Shown: positions 1 to 7,661 of the stretch, in pieces
How the letters are laid out: each line of letters opens with the position of its first letter
Numbering within the stretch: the first letter of the stretch is position 1
NCBI RefSeq assembly: GCF_021502575.1
Contig: NZ_JAKFGN010000001.1
Span: 1,116,001-1,180,000, forward strand
Reading direction: 5' to 3'
Source: Bradyrhizobium sp. G127
GTDB lineage: Bacteria; Pseudomonadota; Alphaproteobacteria; Rhizobiales; Xanthobacteraceae
DNA: 64,000 bases
The notes under the pieces: model-generated
The model's database searches: none
What the model was told of the DNA's origin: nothing
Seen by the model: the letters and a program-made list of their open reading frames with translations, nothing else
Translations under genes and position numbers: made by a program

Positions 1-392
1 CGCCACGGCTTCTCGCGCGGCATGAACAGCGCGCCGACGGCATATTCGCCGGGAGCGGGCAGGGTGAAGCCGGCTTCCTTGGCCTTGCGGGCGAAGAAGG
101 CGTGCGGAATCTGCACCAGGATGCCCGCGCCGTCGCCGGCGCGCGGATCGGCGCCCACCGCGCCACGATGTTCCAGGTTGCAGAGGATGTTGATCGCGTC
201 GGAGACGATCTGGTGCGATTTCTTGCCCTTGATGTTGGCGATGAAACCGACGCCGCAGGAATCCTTTTCCAGCGACGGATCGTACAGACCGGCAGCCTCG
301 GGCCGCCAGTTATGTTCGCGCGGTTTCAAGGCCGGGTCCGCCATCGGCCCATCCACCTCGATTTCGTTCCGCTCGAACTCTGACGCGCTCAT
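1..392 (-). CDS. gltB: Glutamate synthase (NADPH) large subunit, N-terminal part (cut by window edge)
   Basis: Only the first 130 codons are in the window; the gene runs off the left edge. The product begins MSASEFERNE and has the class-II glutamine amidotransferase start DSCGVGF with the nucleophile cysteine at about residue 46, so the first 45 residues look like the propeptide removed during maturation. Further on are the glutaminase-domain stretches NLEHRGAVGADP and GDGAGIL. With GltD the full enzyme turns glutamine plus 2-oxoglutarate into two glutamates. The start is the ATG at 392-390. The domain identity is very clear; length and 3' end cannot be seen. Confidence 0.95.
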   Translation of the reverse strand, partial: MSASEFERNEIEVDGPMADPALKPREHNWRPEAAGLYDPSLEKDSCGVGFIANIKGKKSHQIVSDAINILCNLEHRGAVGADPRAGDGAGILVQIPHAFFARKAKEAGFTLPAPGEYAVGALFMPREKPW

Positions 393-858
393 TCTGATCC
401 TCACGCCTCTTTAGAGGCACTCTATTTTAGCCCATTTTGGCCGTAGCTTCGGCGGTCGCGACACCCTTCGGAAATTTCCATTTTTTGGAAATTCTTGGGG
501 CCACCGCTCGCCTTCACGAGCCTCGCTTTAGAAGGTGCAACTCGCGTGGGCCGTTTCCGGCTGCCATGCGGCCTGCCAATATTACCTGCGCTGCAAACGC
601 TGTGCCGAGTTCGACCCGGAAATTGGGACAGTGATCCTGTCCTAACCCCCAGACTGCCAAACTTTTTCCTATCACACAAGCGCGTGAGAGTCCTCGCTGG
701 GATGCACGCTTGAGACGCATTGGGCCGCAGGATTGAGGCATTCCCGCCGCCGTCCGGTCCTAGCTCTGCCGAAATCGGCAACGACCTTTGCAGCTTGGCT
801 GAGACCCGCAAAAGCGGGCGTTGCCGAGGTTTCGGGGGCGTAACGGGAGCGTTGGATC
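393..858. other. Intergenic region between divergent gltB and an exported protein gene
   Basis: This stretch separates two divergent genes, so it should hold both promoters. It contains the self-complementary GGAAATTTCC at 470-479 followed by a T-run and GGAAATTC at 487-494, which is a possible regulator site upstream of gltB. ORFs of up to 129 codons cross it, but they have no convincing ribosome binding site, no domain and overlap each other, so I see no gene. Confidence 0.5.
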
Positions 859-1767
859 ATGACGTTGTTTTCCGGGAAGCGATTGACTGGATGTGCGGTC
901 GCGGTGGGTGCTGCTTTGGCCTCAGGCATGGCCGCTGCGCCGGCCCGGGCCGCGGACGACCTGCCGATGGTCGATGACATCCAGATTCCGATGCCGCGGG
1001 TGCTGGAGGACGACGGCGTCCCGCCCATTCGGGACTATGAACGGCCCTCTTACCAGCAGCGGCCTTACTCACAGCAGCCTTACCGGCCCGGTCCCTATGG
1101 ACAGGGACCTTATGCGGCGATTCCATCCACAAGATATGGCCGTCCCGGGCTGGATGCGCGCCCCGTGATTCCGGCGGGGCAGGTCGTCGCCATCCTGCGC
1201 TCCACTGGCTATTCGCCCTTGGGGCAGGTCACCCAGAGGGGCTGGATCTACACCGTGGCGGCGCTCGATCCCAACGGCGAGGATGGCCGTCTCATCATCG
1301 ATGCCCGCACCGGACGCATCATGCGGTTTATTCCGGCGATGGAAGTCGACGCGCGGCTGAACGACCGGATGGCCGTGATGTATGGCCCGCCCGGCCCGCC
1401 GCCGGTCACCGCGATCGGCTATGAGAATAGGCGCGGATCGCTGCTGGACCTGCGGCGCACGCCGCGTCCGCCGGCCGCTGTGCCGCGGACCGCGAAGCGT
1501 TCCGCGCCGAACGTTGCGACCAGGCCCGCGGCAGGATCTCCTGCGCAGCAGGCCGCCGTTCCCGCGCAGCCGTCCGCCACAGTCCCAGCCGCTGCATCCG
1601 CGGCCATGGCGAAGCCTGAGCCGTCGCAGACGACGGCGGAGAACAAGCCCGCGGCGGCCACGGTCGGCGCGGCCCGGCCCGCTGCAACGCCGTCCTCGAC
1701 GCCAGCGCCAGTCACGCTGCATCTGTGGCCGACGCAGGCGATGCCCGATGTGCAGACGCTGGAGTGA
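859..1767 (+). CDS. Exported hypothetical protein, proline/alanine-rich
   Basis: The 302-residue product starts with a Sec signal peptide (residues 1-31, ending APARA-A). A Tyr/Pro/Gln-rich linker follows (about 55-95), then a small domain at about 105-160 with VVAILRSTGYSPLG and a DARTGRIMRF segment; the last part is the pattern seen in PepSY-like repeats of exported proteins. The tail from about 195 is low-complexity Ala/Pro. A GGGAG ribosome site lies upstream of the ATG. It is probably periplasmic; function unknown. The PepSY resemblance is weak. Confidence 0.8.
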   Translation: MTLFSGKRLTGCAVAVGAALASGMAAAPARAADDLPMVDDIQIPMPRVLEDDGVPPIRDYERPSYQQRPYSQQPYRPGPYGQGPYAAIPSTRYGRPGLDARPVIPAGQVVAILRSTGYSPLGQVTQRGWIYTVAALDPNGEDGRLIIDARTGRIMRFIPAMEVDARLNDRMAVMYGPPGPPPVTAIGYENRRGSLLDLRRTPRPPAAVPRTAKRSAPNVATRPAAGSPAQQAAVPAQPSATVPAAASAAMAKPEPSQTTAENKPAAATVGAARPAATPSSTPAPVTLHLWPTQAMPDVQTLE

Positions 1768-1785
1768 GCGCGCAGGATTGCGCCC

Positions 1786-2139
1786 TCACGGGCAATCCAC
1801 CAGCGTCGCGCTGCGGATGTGCTTGTCCCGGCCGCGCGGGGTGTTCGCGCCGCGGGTGCGGCCGAATTCCGGTGCGTAGTTCAGGTCATAGCGGCAGCCG
1901 GCTTTCATCGCCGCATAGATCGCATTGCGTTCGATGAAGTAGCTGCCGGCCGGTTCAGTCGCGAGGAGGACCTGATTGTCCAGCGGGACCTGCCCGTGAT
2001 CGGGGCCGAGATAGACAACGCGGTCGGTCTTGCCGATCAGCCAGAAAAACAACAGCACGACGCCAATCAACGCCGCCGCGATCATGGTGTTGCGGACGTC
2101 CAGATAATAGTTGGCCGAGGGAGGAAGCAGGCTGCTCAT
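1786..2139 (-). CDS. Small single-pass membrane protein, unknown function
   Basis: The 117-residue product has one clear transmembrane segment at about residues 18-36 (MIAAALIGVVLLFFWLIG) and a soluble C-terminal part containing two cysteines (AGCRYDL and the ending VDCP), which could form a disulfide if it faces the periplasm. It converges with the preceding exported protein gene. I recognise no family. Confidence 0.7.
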   Translation of the reverse strand: MSSLLPPSANYYLDVRNTMIAAALIGVVLLFFWLIGKTDRVVYLGPDHGQVPLDNQVLLATEPAGSYFIERNAIYAAMKAGCRYDLNYAPEFGRTRGANTPRGRDKHIRSATLVDCP

Positions 2140-2203
2140 GCGTCTTGGTCGCGTGCCGCCGGGGAAGAGTTCAGGTTCTTATACCTTGACGGGAGCCGCG
2201 CAT

Positions 2204-2234
2204 AAAAAAACGCCCCGGGGTGCCGGGGCGTTTT
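2204..2234. terminator. Bidirectional Rho-independent terminator
   Basis: A-run, then the stem CGCCCCGG / CCGGGGCG with a very short loop, then TTTT. It lies just past the 3' end of the minus-strand Hsp20 gene and can work in either direction. Confidence 0.8.
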
Positions 2235-2263
2235 GCAGTCGGGGAGGTTGAGAGCCGATGGCG

Positions 2264-2725
2264 TCAGGCGGCGGCCTTCTCGGTCACCTGCGGCGCGGCG
2301 GCCGATGAGGTGATCGGAATCTGGCGCGGCTTGGCGGCCTCGGGGATCTCGCGGACGAGATCGACGTGGAGCAGACCATTCTCGAGCGAGGCGTTCTTGA
2401 CCTGCACAAAGTCGGCAAGCTGGAACTGGCGCTCGAAGGCCCGCGACGCGATGCCGCGATAGAGCACTTCGCCCTGTTTGCCGTCGTCGTTGGCGACCTT
2501 CTCGCCCTTGATCGTCAGGGTGTTTTCCTTGGCGACGATCGAGATTTCATTCTGCGAGAAGCCGGAGACGGCGACCGAAATCCGGAAATTGTTCTCTCCG
2601 GTGCGCTCGATATTGTAGGGCGGATAGCCCGGGGAGCTTTCGCTGGCGGTCTGGTCGAGCAGCGAGAACAGGCGGTCGAAACCGACGGTGGAACGGTAGA
2701 AGGGGGTGAGATCGAAAGTACGCAT
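2264..2725 (-). CDS. Small heat-shock protein, Hsp20/alpha-crystallin family (IbpA/HspA-like)
   Basis: The product is 153 residues. It starts MRTFDLTPFYRSTVGFDRLFSLLD, typical of class A rhizobial/IbpA-like small heat-shock proteins, and carries the alpha-crystallin domain at about 35-125, including the NTLTIKGEK strand and the RGIASRAFERQFQL stretch. A C-terminal I-x-I follows (RQIPITS). It acts as an ATP-independent holdase for unfolding proteins. I chose the start at 2725 because GGAGGA lies just upstream and family members begin there; the reading frame extends upstream without support. The leader looks like a ROSE thermometer (separate entry), so translation should rise on heat shock. 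Confidence 0.93.
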   Translation of the reverse strand: MRTFDLTPFYRSTVGFDRLFSLLDQTASESSPGYPPYNIERTGENNFRISVAVSGFSQNEISIVAKENTLTIKGEKVANDDGKQGEVLYRGIASRAFERQFQLADFVQVKNASLENGLLHVDLVREIPEAAKPRQIPITSSAAAPQVTEKAAA

Positions 2726-2728
2726 GGT

Positions 2729-2751
2729 TAGTCCTCCAATTTGAGCGACCA
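2729..2751 (-). promoter_or_regulatory. Putative ROSE-type RNA thermometer hairpin masking the Hsp20 ribosome binding site
   Basis: Read on the minus strand, UGGUCGCU is followed by an eight-base loop and AGGACUA. The UCGCU pairs with AGGA leaving one bulged G. That is the hallmark of the 3' hairpin in ROSE elements (U-Y-G-C-U against the Shine-Dalgarno AGGA). The outer pairs are G-C, G-U and U-A. The rest of a ROSE leader would lie at about 2752-2850. The pairing is seen in the sequence; the function is inferred from the gene family and motif. Confidence 0.65.
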
Positions 2752-2944
2752 GCGCGTTTTTCAGGCGGGACGGACACATTGCGGGCAGCGCTCCATGAGC
2801 CCATGCCTCGGGACCGTCTCGCATGCACAACGCGCCACTCTTTTGCAAAGAGCAGACAACCCGCCATTGGGCCGGGTTTTCGTTCTGCGTGCAGCCTTAA
2901 CTGGCCTGCACGAAGCTGATATGGGAGGGGCCTTCGGCTGTTCA

Positions 2945-2968
2945 AGAGGGTTTCCGGGCCCTCTTTTT
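2945..2968 (+). terminator. Rho-independent terminator with no gene visible upstream on this strand
   Basis: AGAGGG pairs with CCCTCT (2945-2950 with 2959-2964) across an eight-base loop and is followed directly by TTTT. It lies in the region between the divergent Hsp20 and hydrolase genes, so its presence suggests a short plus-strand transcript starting near 2830-2890. A second hairpin, GTGCAG/CTGCAC at about 2889-2911, lies upstream. Confidence 0.5.
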
Positions 2969-3021
2969 GTCCTCACTATCCCTCTGAATTTCATGATTCC
3001 TTTGCCGATCGGCTGCCGCCC

Positions 3022-3969
3022 ATGACGCTCGTTTCGATCCCTGCGAACCCTGTTCCCGACAACGTGGTCAGCGGCACCATCAAGACGCCGGACGGGGCGG
3101 AATTGCGCTTCGCGCGCTGGCAGCCGCCGGCCGGCCGCAAGGGAACGGTCTGTGTCTTCACCGGGCGCGGAGAATCCATCGAGAAATATTTCGAGGTGGT
3201 GCGCGAACTGCGCGAACGCGGCTTCGCGGTGGCGATGATCGACTGGCGCGGGCAGGGCCACTCGTCGCGGCAGTTGCGCGATCCCCGCAAGGGCTACGTG
3301 CGCAAGTTTTCGGATTTCGAGATCGACGTGGAAACCTTCGTGCAGCAGGTGATGCTGCCGGATTGTCCGCCGCCTTATTACGCGCTGGCGCATTCGATGG
3401 GCGGCGCGGTGATGCTGCGGGTCGCGCATGCCGGCAAGCGCTGGTTCGATCGCATGGTGCTGTCCGCGCCGATGATCGACCTGCCGGGCTTCGCCACCAA
3501 GCTGCCGACACGGATGCTGGTGCGGTCGCTGCGCCTGCTCGGCATGGGCGGCCGTTATGTGCCCGGCGGCAACAGCATGCTCGCGGGCACCGAGCCGTTT
3601 GTCGATAATCAGGTCACGTCGGACCCGGTGCGCTACGCCCGCAACGCCGCGATCTACGAGGAAGATCCGACGCTCGGCATCGCCTCGCCGACGATCGGCT
3701 GGGCGGATTCGGCGTTCAAGGCGATGATGCAGTTTCGCGAGATGGACTATCCTTCGCATATCCGCCAGCCGTTACTGATGCTGGCGGCGAGCAACGACAC
3801 CGTAGTGTCCACGCCGGCCATCGAGGAGTTCGCCTATCACCTGCGCGCCGGATCGCATCTGGTGATCGCGGGCTCGAAGCACGAAATCCTGCAGGAGCAG
3901 GATCGCTACCGTCAGCAGTTCTGGGCGGCGTTCGATGCCTTCGTGCCGGGCACGCCGCTGTTCACATAG
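3022..3969 (+). CDS. Alpha/beta hydrolase, lysophospholipase (PldB) type
   Basis: The 315-residue protein has the alpha/beta-hydrolase fold. It shows the oxyanion region VFTGRGES, the strand MIDWRGQGHSSR, the nucleophile elbow HSMGG (serine near residue 124), an acid in SNDTVVS and the final histidine in GSKHEIL. The first motif and its position fit the Hydrolase_4/lysophospholipase group, which cleaves monoacyl lipids. No signal peptide is seen, so it is probably cytoplasmic. It stands alone, divergent from Hsp20. The exact substrate cannot be read from sequence. Confidence 0.88.
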   Translation: MTLVSIPANPVPDNVVSGTIKTPDGAELRFARWQPPAGRKGTVCVFTGRGESIEKYFEVVRELRERGFAVAMIDWRGQGHSSRQLRDPRKGYVRKFSDFEIDVETFVQQVMLPDCPPPYYALAHSMGGAVMLRVAHAGKRWFDRMVLSAPMIDLPGFATKLPTRMLVRSLRLLGMGGRYVPGGNSMLAGTEPFVDNQVTSDPVRYARNAAIYEEDPTLGIASPTIGWADSAFKAMMQFREMDYPSHIRQPLLMLAASNDTVVSTPAIEEFAYHLRAGSHLVIAGSKHEILQEQDRYRQQFWAAFDAFVPGTPLFT

Positions 3970-4189
3970 GGCACCGGCGGAACGTCGAAACGCCCATCGG
4001 AGAACTGAGGGAGTGGAACATTCCCCTCCTCGTCACGATCTTTTTTTCCGGCAGCGTTGGCGCGGTGCTATGGTGCCCGCCAGCGGGCCACTGCCGCTCG
4101 CCAAGCGCTCAACAGGTCATTCTCTTTCTGCAAACTCGTTTCCGCATGCCAGGTCAAGGCGTTGCGGGTCGACACAGGGAGGTAGTGCG

Positions 4190-5590
4190 ATGACGATGAG
4201 GCCCGATCCGACCTTCCATGCATCACCGAAGCTTGCGATGGAAGCTCCTCCTGAAAATTTCGCTTATACGTTGCTGCTCAGTCCTGATTTTTCGAAGCCG
4301 GACGCGCTGGCCGTGATTGACGTCAAGCCGGGTTCGTCCAGCTACAGTCAGATCGTTCATACGGTGACGATGCCGTACAAGGGTGACGAGTTTCATCACT
4401 TCGGCTGGAATGCCTGTTCGTCGGCTTTATCGCCGCTGACAGGTCATGCGTTTGTCGAGCGGCGCTATCTGATCATTCCCGGAATCCGGTCCTCGCGCGT
4501 CTACATCGTGGACACCAAGCCTGATCCCACCAAGGCGAAGATTCACAAGATCATCGAGCCGGAAGAGATATTCCGAAAGACAGGTTACTCGCGGCCTCAC
4601 ACGGTTCACTGCGGCCCGGAAGGCATTTACGTCAGCACGCTTGGCGGTGGCGGCAAGGACGGCACCGACGGGCCGCCCGGGGTTTTCATCATGGACTGCG
4701 AGACCTTCGATGTTCTCGGACGCTGGGAAATCGATCGCGGACCTCAGACCCTGCACTATGATTTCTGGTGGAACCTGCCGCGCGACTACATGGTCACTAG
4801 CGAGTGGGGACTGCCGCCGCAGTTCGAGAATGGAATCGTGGCCGAGGACCTGCTCTCCAACAAGTACGGCCACCGAATCCACTTCTGGGATCTTCGCGCC
4901 CGGCGCAATGTTCAGACCATCGATCTCGGCGCCAACCATCAAATGGCGCTCGAAGTCCGCCCTGCGCACGACCCCGTTCGCGAGTATGGCTTCCTCGGCG
5001 TCGTGGTCGACACCACCAATCTCGAAGGCTCGATCTGGACCTGGTGGCGCGAGGGCGGAAAGTTTCACATCGAAAAGACGGCCACGATTCCGGCTGAACC
5101 TGCGCCCAAGGAAAAGCTTCCGCCGCTGCTGCAGGGTTTCGGCGCGGTCCCGCCGCTGGTCTCGGACATTGATCTCTCCATGGATGACAGGTTTCTCTAT
5201 GTGTCCTGCTGGGGAACGGGCGAGATGCGCCAGTACGATGTCAGCGATCCGAGAAAGCCGAAGCTTGCGGGCTCCGTGCACATCGGCGGCATCGCCCGCC
5301 GCACGGCCCATCCCAACGGCAAGGCGTATGCCGGCGGCCCGCAGATGGTCGAGATCAGCCGGGACGGCAAGCGCGTGTACTGGACCAACTCGCTCTATTC
5401 CACATGGGATGACCAGTTCTATCCCGACGGAATCCCGGGGGCCGAGGTGATGGCCAACGTGAAGCCGGGCGGCGGTCTCGAACTCGCAAAGGATTACTGG
5501 CTGAGTTTCCCCGAGGGCTATCGCGCGCATCAGATCCGGCTCGATGGCGGCGACTGTTCGACGGACTCGTTCTGCTATCCGTCGGTCTAG
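4190..5590 (+). CDS. Selenium-binding protein SBP56 family / methanethiol oxidase
   Basis: The product is 466 residues, the usual length of the family. Family landmarks are HHFGWNACSS (about 64-73), RPHTVHCGPEGIYVS, GPQTLHYDFWWN and the C-terminal YRAHQIRLDGGDCSTD. These histidines correspond to the copper-binding region of bacterial methanethiol oxidase (MtoX), which converts methanethiol to formaldehyde, H2S and H2O2. The start at 4190 has an AGGGAGG site nine bases upstream; an in-frame extension to 3935 lacks one. The C-terminus continues to FCYPSV, longer than in animal SELENBP1, which I remember ending soon after DCSSD. The next gene begins two bases after its stop. Confidence 0.9.
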   Translation: MTMRPDPTFHASPKLAMEAPPENFAYTLLLSPDFSKPDALAVIDVKPGSSSYSQIVHTVTMPYKGDEFHHFGWNACSSALSPLTGHAFVERRYLIIPGIRSSRVYIVDTKPDPTKAKIHKIIEPEEIFRKTGYSRPHTVHCGPEGIYVSTLGGGGKDGTDGPPGVFIMDCETFDVLGRWEIDRGPQTLHYDFWWNLPRDYMVTSEWGLPPQFENGIVAEDLLSNKYGHRIHFWDLRARRNVQTIDLGANHQMALEVRPAHDPVREYGFLGVVVDTTNLEGSIWTWWREGGKFHIEKTATIPAEPAPKEKLPPLLQGFGAVPPLVSDIDLSMDDRFLYVSCWGTGEMRQYDVSDPRKPKLAGSVHIGGIARRTAHPNGKAYAGGPQMVEISRDGKRVYWTNSLYSTWDDQFYPDGIPGAEVMANVKPGGGLELAKDYWLSFPEGYRAHQIRLDGGDCSTDSFCYPSV

Positions 5591-5592
5591 CT

Positions 5593-6267
5593 TTGAGTGC
5601 TGCGGACTGGACACCGGCAGGACTTTGGCTCGCCGTTGTCGTCAGCGGCATCTATCACGGGATCAGCCCCGGGATGGGCTGGCCGCTGGCTGTCTCCGCC
5701 GGACTCATGGACAGAAGCGCGCGCGCACTCATTGCGGCGCTGTGGCCGCTCTCGATCGGCCACTTGCTGGCGGTGCTGCTGATCGTGCTGCCATTTGCCG
5801 TGCTTGCCGCGCTGGTGGAATGGCAACGGCAGATCCAGATCGGCGCAAGTCTTGTGGTGATCGGGTTCGGTATCTTCCGGCTCATCAACCGGCGTCATCC
5901 GCGGGCGCTGGCCCGGATACGGCCGACGCAACTGGGGCTGTGGTCCTTCGTCGTCGCGATTGCCCACGGCGCCGGGCTGATGCTGGTTCCGATCTATCTC
6001 GGGCTCTGCCGTGCTGTTGCATCCGACGACGCCCACACCGCGACAAGCACTCTTGTCGGCGCCAATCTCGGCACGGCGGTGCTGGTCTCCCTTGTCCATT
6101 CGGCCGCGATGATTGCGGCGGGCGGACTTTCGGCGTGGCTGGTCTACCGCTACCTCGGACTGAGGTTCGTGTCGCGAAGCTGGTTCAATCTCGAGACGGC
6201 GTGGGCCGCCAGTCTCATCCTGGTGGGCGCTCTGGCGCTCGTGATCAACCTCGCGGAGCAGCACTAG
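5593..6267 (+). CDS. Multi-pass membrane protein, possible NicO/RcnA-like metal permease, linked to SBP56
   Basis: 224 residues with about six hydrophobic segments. Near the N-terminus the first helix carries YHGISPGMGWPL, resembling the H-x4-P-G-x-G signature of NicO/RcnA nickel-cobalt permeases, and a second helix has AHGAGLMLVP. The only in-frame start before the first helix is TTG at 5593, two bases after the SBP56 stop, so it is probably translationally coupled. The context suggests a metal-supply or export partner for the copper enzyme, but that is inference; the NicO similarity is short. Confidence 0.7.
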   Translation: MSAADWTPAGLWLAVVVSGIYHGISPGMGWPLAVSAGLMDRSARALIAALWPLSIGHLLAVLLIVLPFAVLAALVEWQRQIQIGASLVVIGFGIFRLINRRHPRALARIRPTQLGLWSFVVAIAHGAGLMLVPIYLGLCRAVASDDAHTATSTLVGANLGTAVLVSLVHSAAMIAAGGLSAWLVYRYLGLRFVSRSWFNLETAWAASLILVGALALVINLAEQH

Positions 6268-6287
6268 GCGCGACGGGGTCGAAAGGC

Positions 6288-7661
6288 TTAGTTCGCCTTC
6301 GGCGCGCTGCCCGTTGCCGGTTGTGCAGAAGCCTGCACGGCGCGGCCGACGCTGACACTGAGCAGACCCTGACCCCAGATCCGTTTTGCGACGCGTCTCG
6401 CATCGTCGAGCGTAACCGCATCGACGATGGCGTTGCGCCTCTCGATGTAATCGATGCCGAGATTGTCGATCTGATACTGCAGCAGCGCGGTGGCGAATTT
6501 CGGCGAGGTGTCGAGCGCCAGCATCTGCGAGCCCTTGAGATAGGATTTGGCCTCGTCCAGTTCCTTCTGGGTCGGGCCTTCGCTGCCCATGCGCGCGATC
6601 TCGGCGGAAATGGTGTCCAGCGTTTCGGTCGCCTTGTCGGCGCGGGTTGCGGTGGAGCCTGCGAAGATGGACGAATGCTTCATCCAGATCAGGTTTTCCG
6701 ACACCGAATAGACCAGCCCGCGCTTTTCACGGACTTCCTTGTAGAGCCGGGTCGAGAGCGTGCCGCCGCCGAGGATGTGGTTGACGATATAGGCGGCCAT
6801 GAAATCCGGATCGCTGCGCTTCAGCGCGGGCGCGCCGAAATTGATCGAGGTTTGCGGCACGTCGAGCGCCGTGAAGGACTGCTGCGGCAGTTTTCCGAAC
6901 GTGGCGTCGGGCACCGGCGTCAGGTTTGCTTTCGCGGGCAACGCGCCAAACGCGGTATCGAGCAATTTACCGAGTGCGTCCGCGTCGATGTCGCCGACCA
7001 CGGCGACTTTCAGCGTATCCTTCGCCAATACACGCCCAGCGTAGTCCTTGAGGTCGGCGGCCTGAATTGCTGGAAGGCTTTCCACGGTGCCGTTCGGCGC
7101 GCGCGCATAGGGATGCGTGCCAAAGGCCTGTTCCCAGAACTTGCGGCCCGCGATCGAGACCGGATTGGTGGTTTCGCGGCGCGCGTTCGAGACCATCTGC
7201 GAGCGGACGCGCTCCAGGGGCTCGGAATCGAACCGTGCGGAGGTCAGCGCCAGCTTCAGCAGGCCGAAGCCTTCGTCGCGGTTTTCCTTCAGCATTCGCA
7301 TCGAGCCGCGCAGGTAATCACGGGTCACGCTGAAAGTCATTTCGATGGCGCGCCGTTCAAGCCGTTCATGAAACGCCTTGGAGTCGAGATCGGCGGCGCC
7401 TTCATCGAGCATATTGGCGGTGAAGCTGCCGGTGCCCGGTTTGTCCGCGGGGTCCTGCGACGACCCGCCGTCGAAAGCATATTCAAGCGCAACCAGCGGC
7501 ACGGTGGCGTCCTGCACCAGCCACGCCTCGATGCCGCCCGGCGAGAGCACCCGCTGGATCTTTGCGGCGGCAAAAGCAGGCCGCGACAGCAGCGACAGGG
7601 CGGACGTTGCAAAGGGAAGCGCCGTAGTGAGTTGAAGGAGATGGCGGCGTGTGATGCTCAC
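6288..7661 (-). CDS. Peptidase M16 family protein lacking the catalytic zinc motif
   Basis: The 457-residue product has a Tat-like signal (SITRRHLLQLTT) and the M16 (pitrilysin/insulinase) fold: N-terminal half with DEGAADLDSKAF and C-terminal half with the RLYKEVREKRGLVYSV motif. The HxxEH motif is absent; the equivalent region reads TGSFTANMLDEGA. It is therefore the non-catalytic partner of the upstream M16 gene, as in the two-gene arrangement known for bacterial periplasmic M16 pairs. It overlaps that gene by four bases (ATGA), which indicates coupled translation. Function beyond peptide degradation is unknown. Confidence 0.9.
   Translation of the reverse strand: MSITRRHLLQLTTALPFATSALSLLSRPAFAAAKIQRVLSPGGIEAWLVQDATVPLVALEYAFDGGSSQDPADKPGTGSFTANMLDEGAADLDSKAFHERLERRAIEMTFSVTRDYLRGSMRMLKENRDEGFGLLKLALTSARFDSEPLERVRSQMVSNARRETTNPVSIAGRKFWEQAFGTHPYARAPNGTVESLPAIQAADLKDYAGRVLAKDTLKVAVVGDIDADALGKLLDTAFGALPAKANLTPVPDATFGKLPQQSFTALDVPQTSINFGAPALKRSDPDFMAAYIVNHILGGGTLSTRLYKEVREKRGLVYSVSENLIWMKHSSIFAGSTATRADKATETLDTISAEIARMGSEGPTQKELDEAKSYLKGSQMLALDTSPKFATALLQYQIDNLGIDYIERRNAIVDAVTLDDARRVAKRIWGQGLLSVSVGRAVQASAQPATGSAPKAN

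Noticed and set aside
422..811. 129-codon frame in the gltB upstream region
   Set aside because: No ribosome site, no domain, and competing frames of similar length on the other strand; left as intergenic.
2761..3759. 332-codon open frame on the minus strand
   Set aside because: Antisense to the alpha/beta hydrolase with HSMGG; product is Arg/His-rich shadow sequence.
7210..7240. tRNA-like GGAATCGAACCG string
   Set aside because: It lies inside the M16 gene and no cloverleaf can be built around it. A similar chance match in ileS near 11770 was also dropped.
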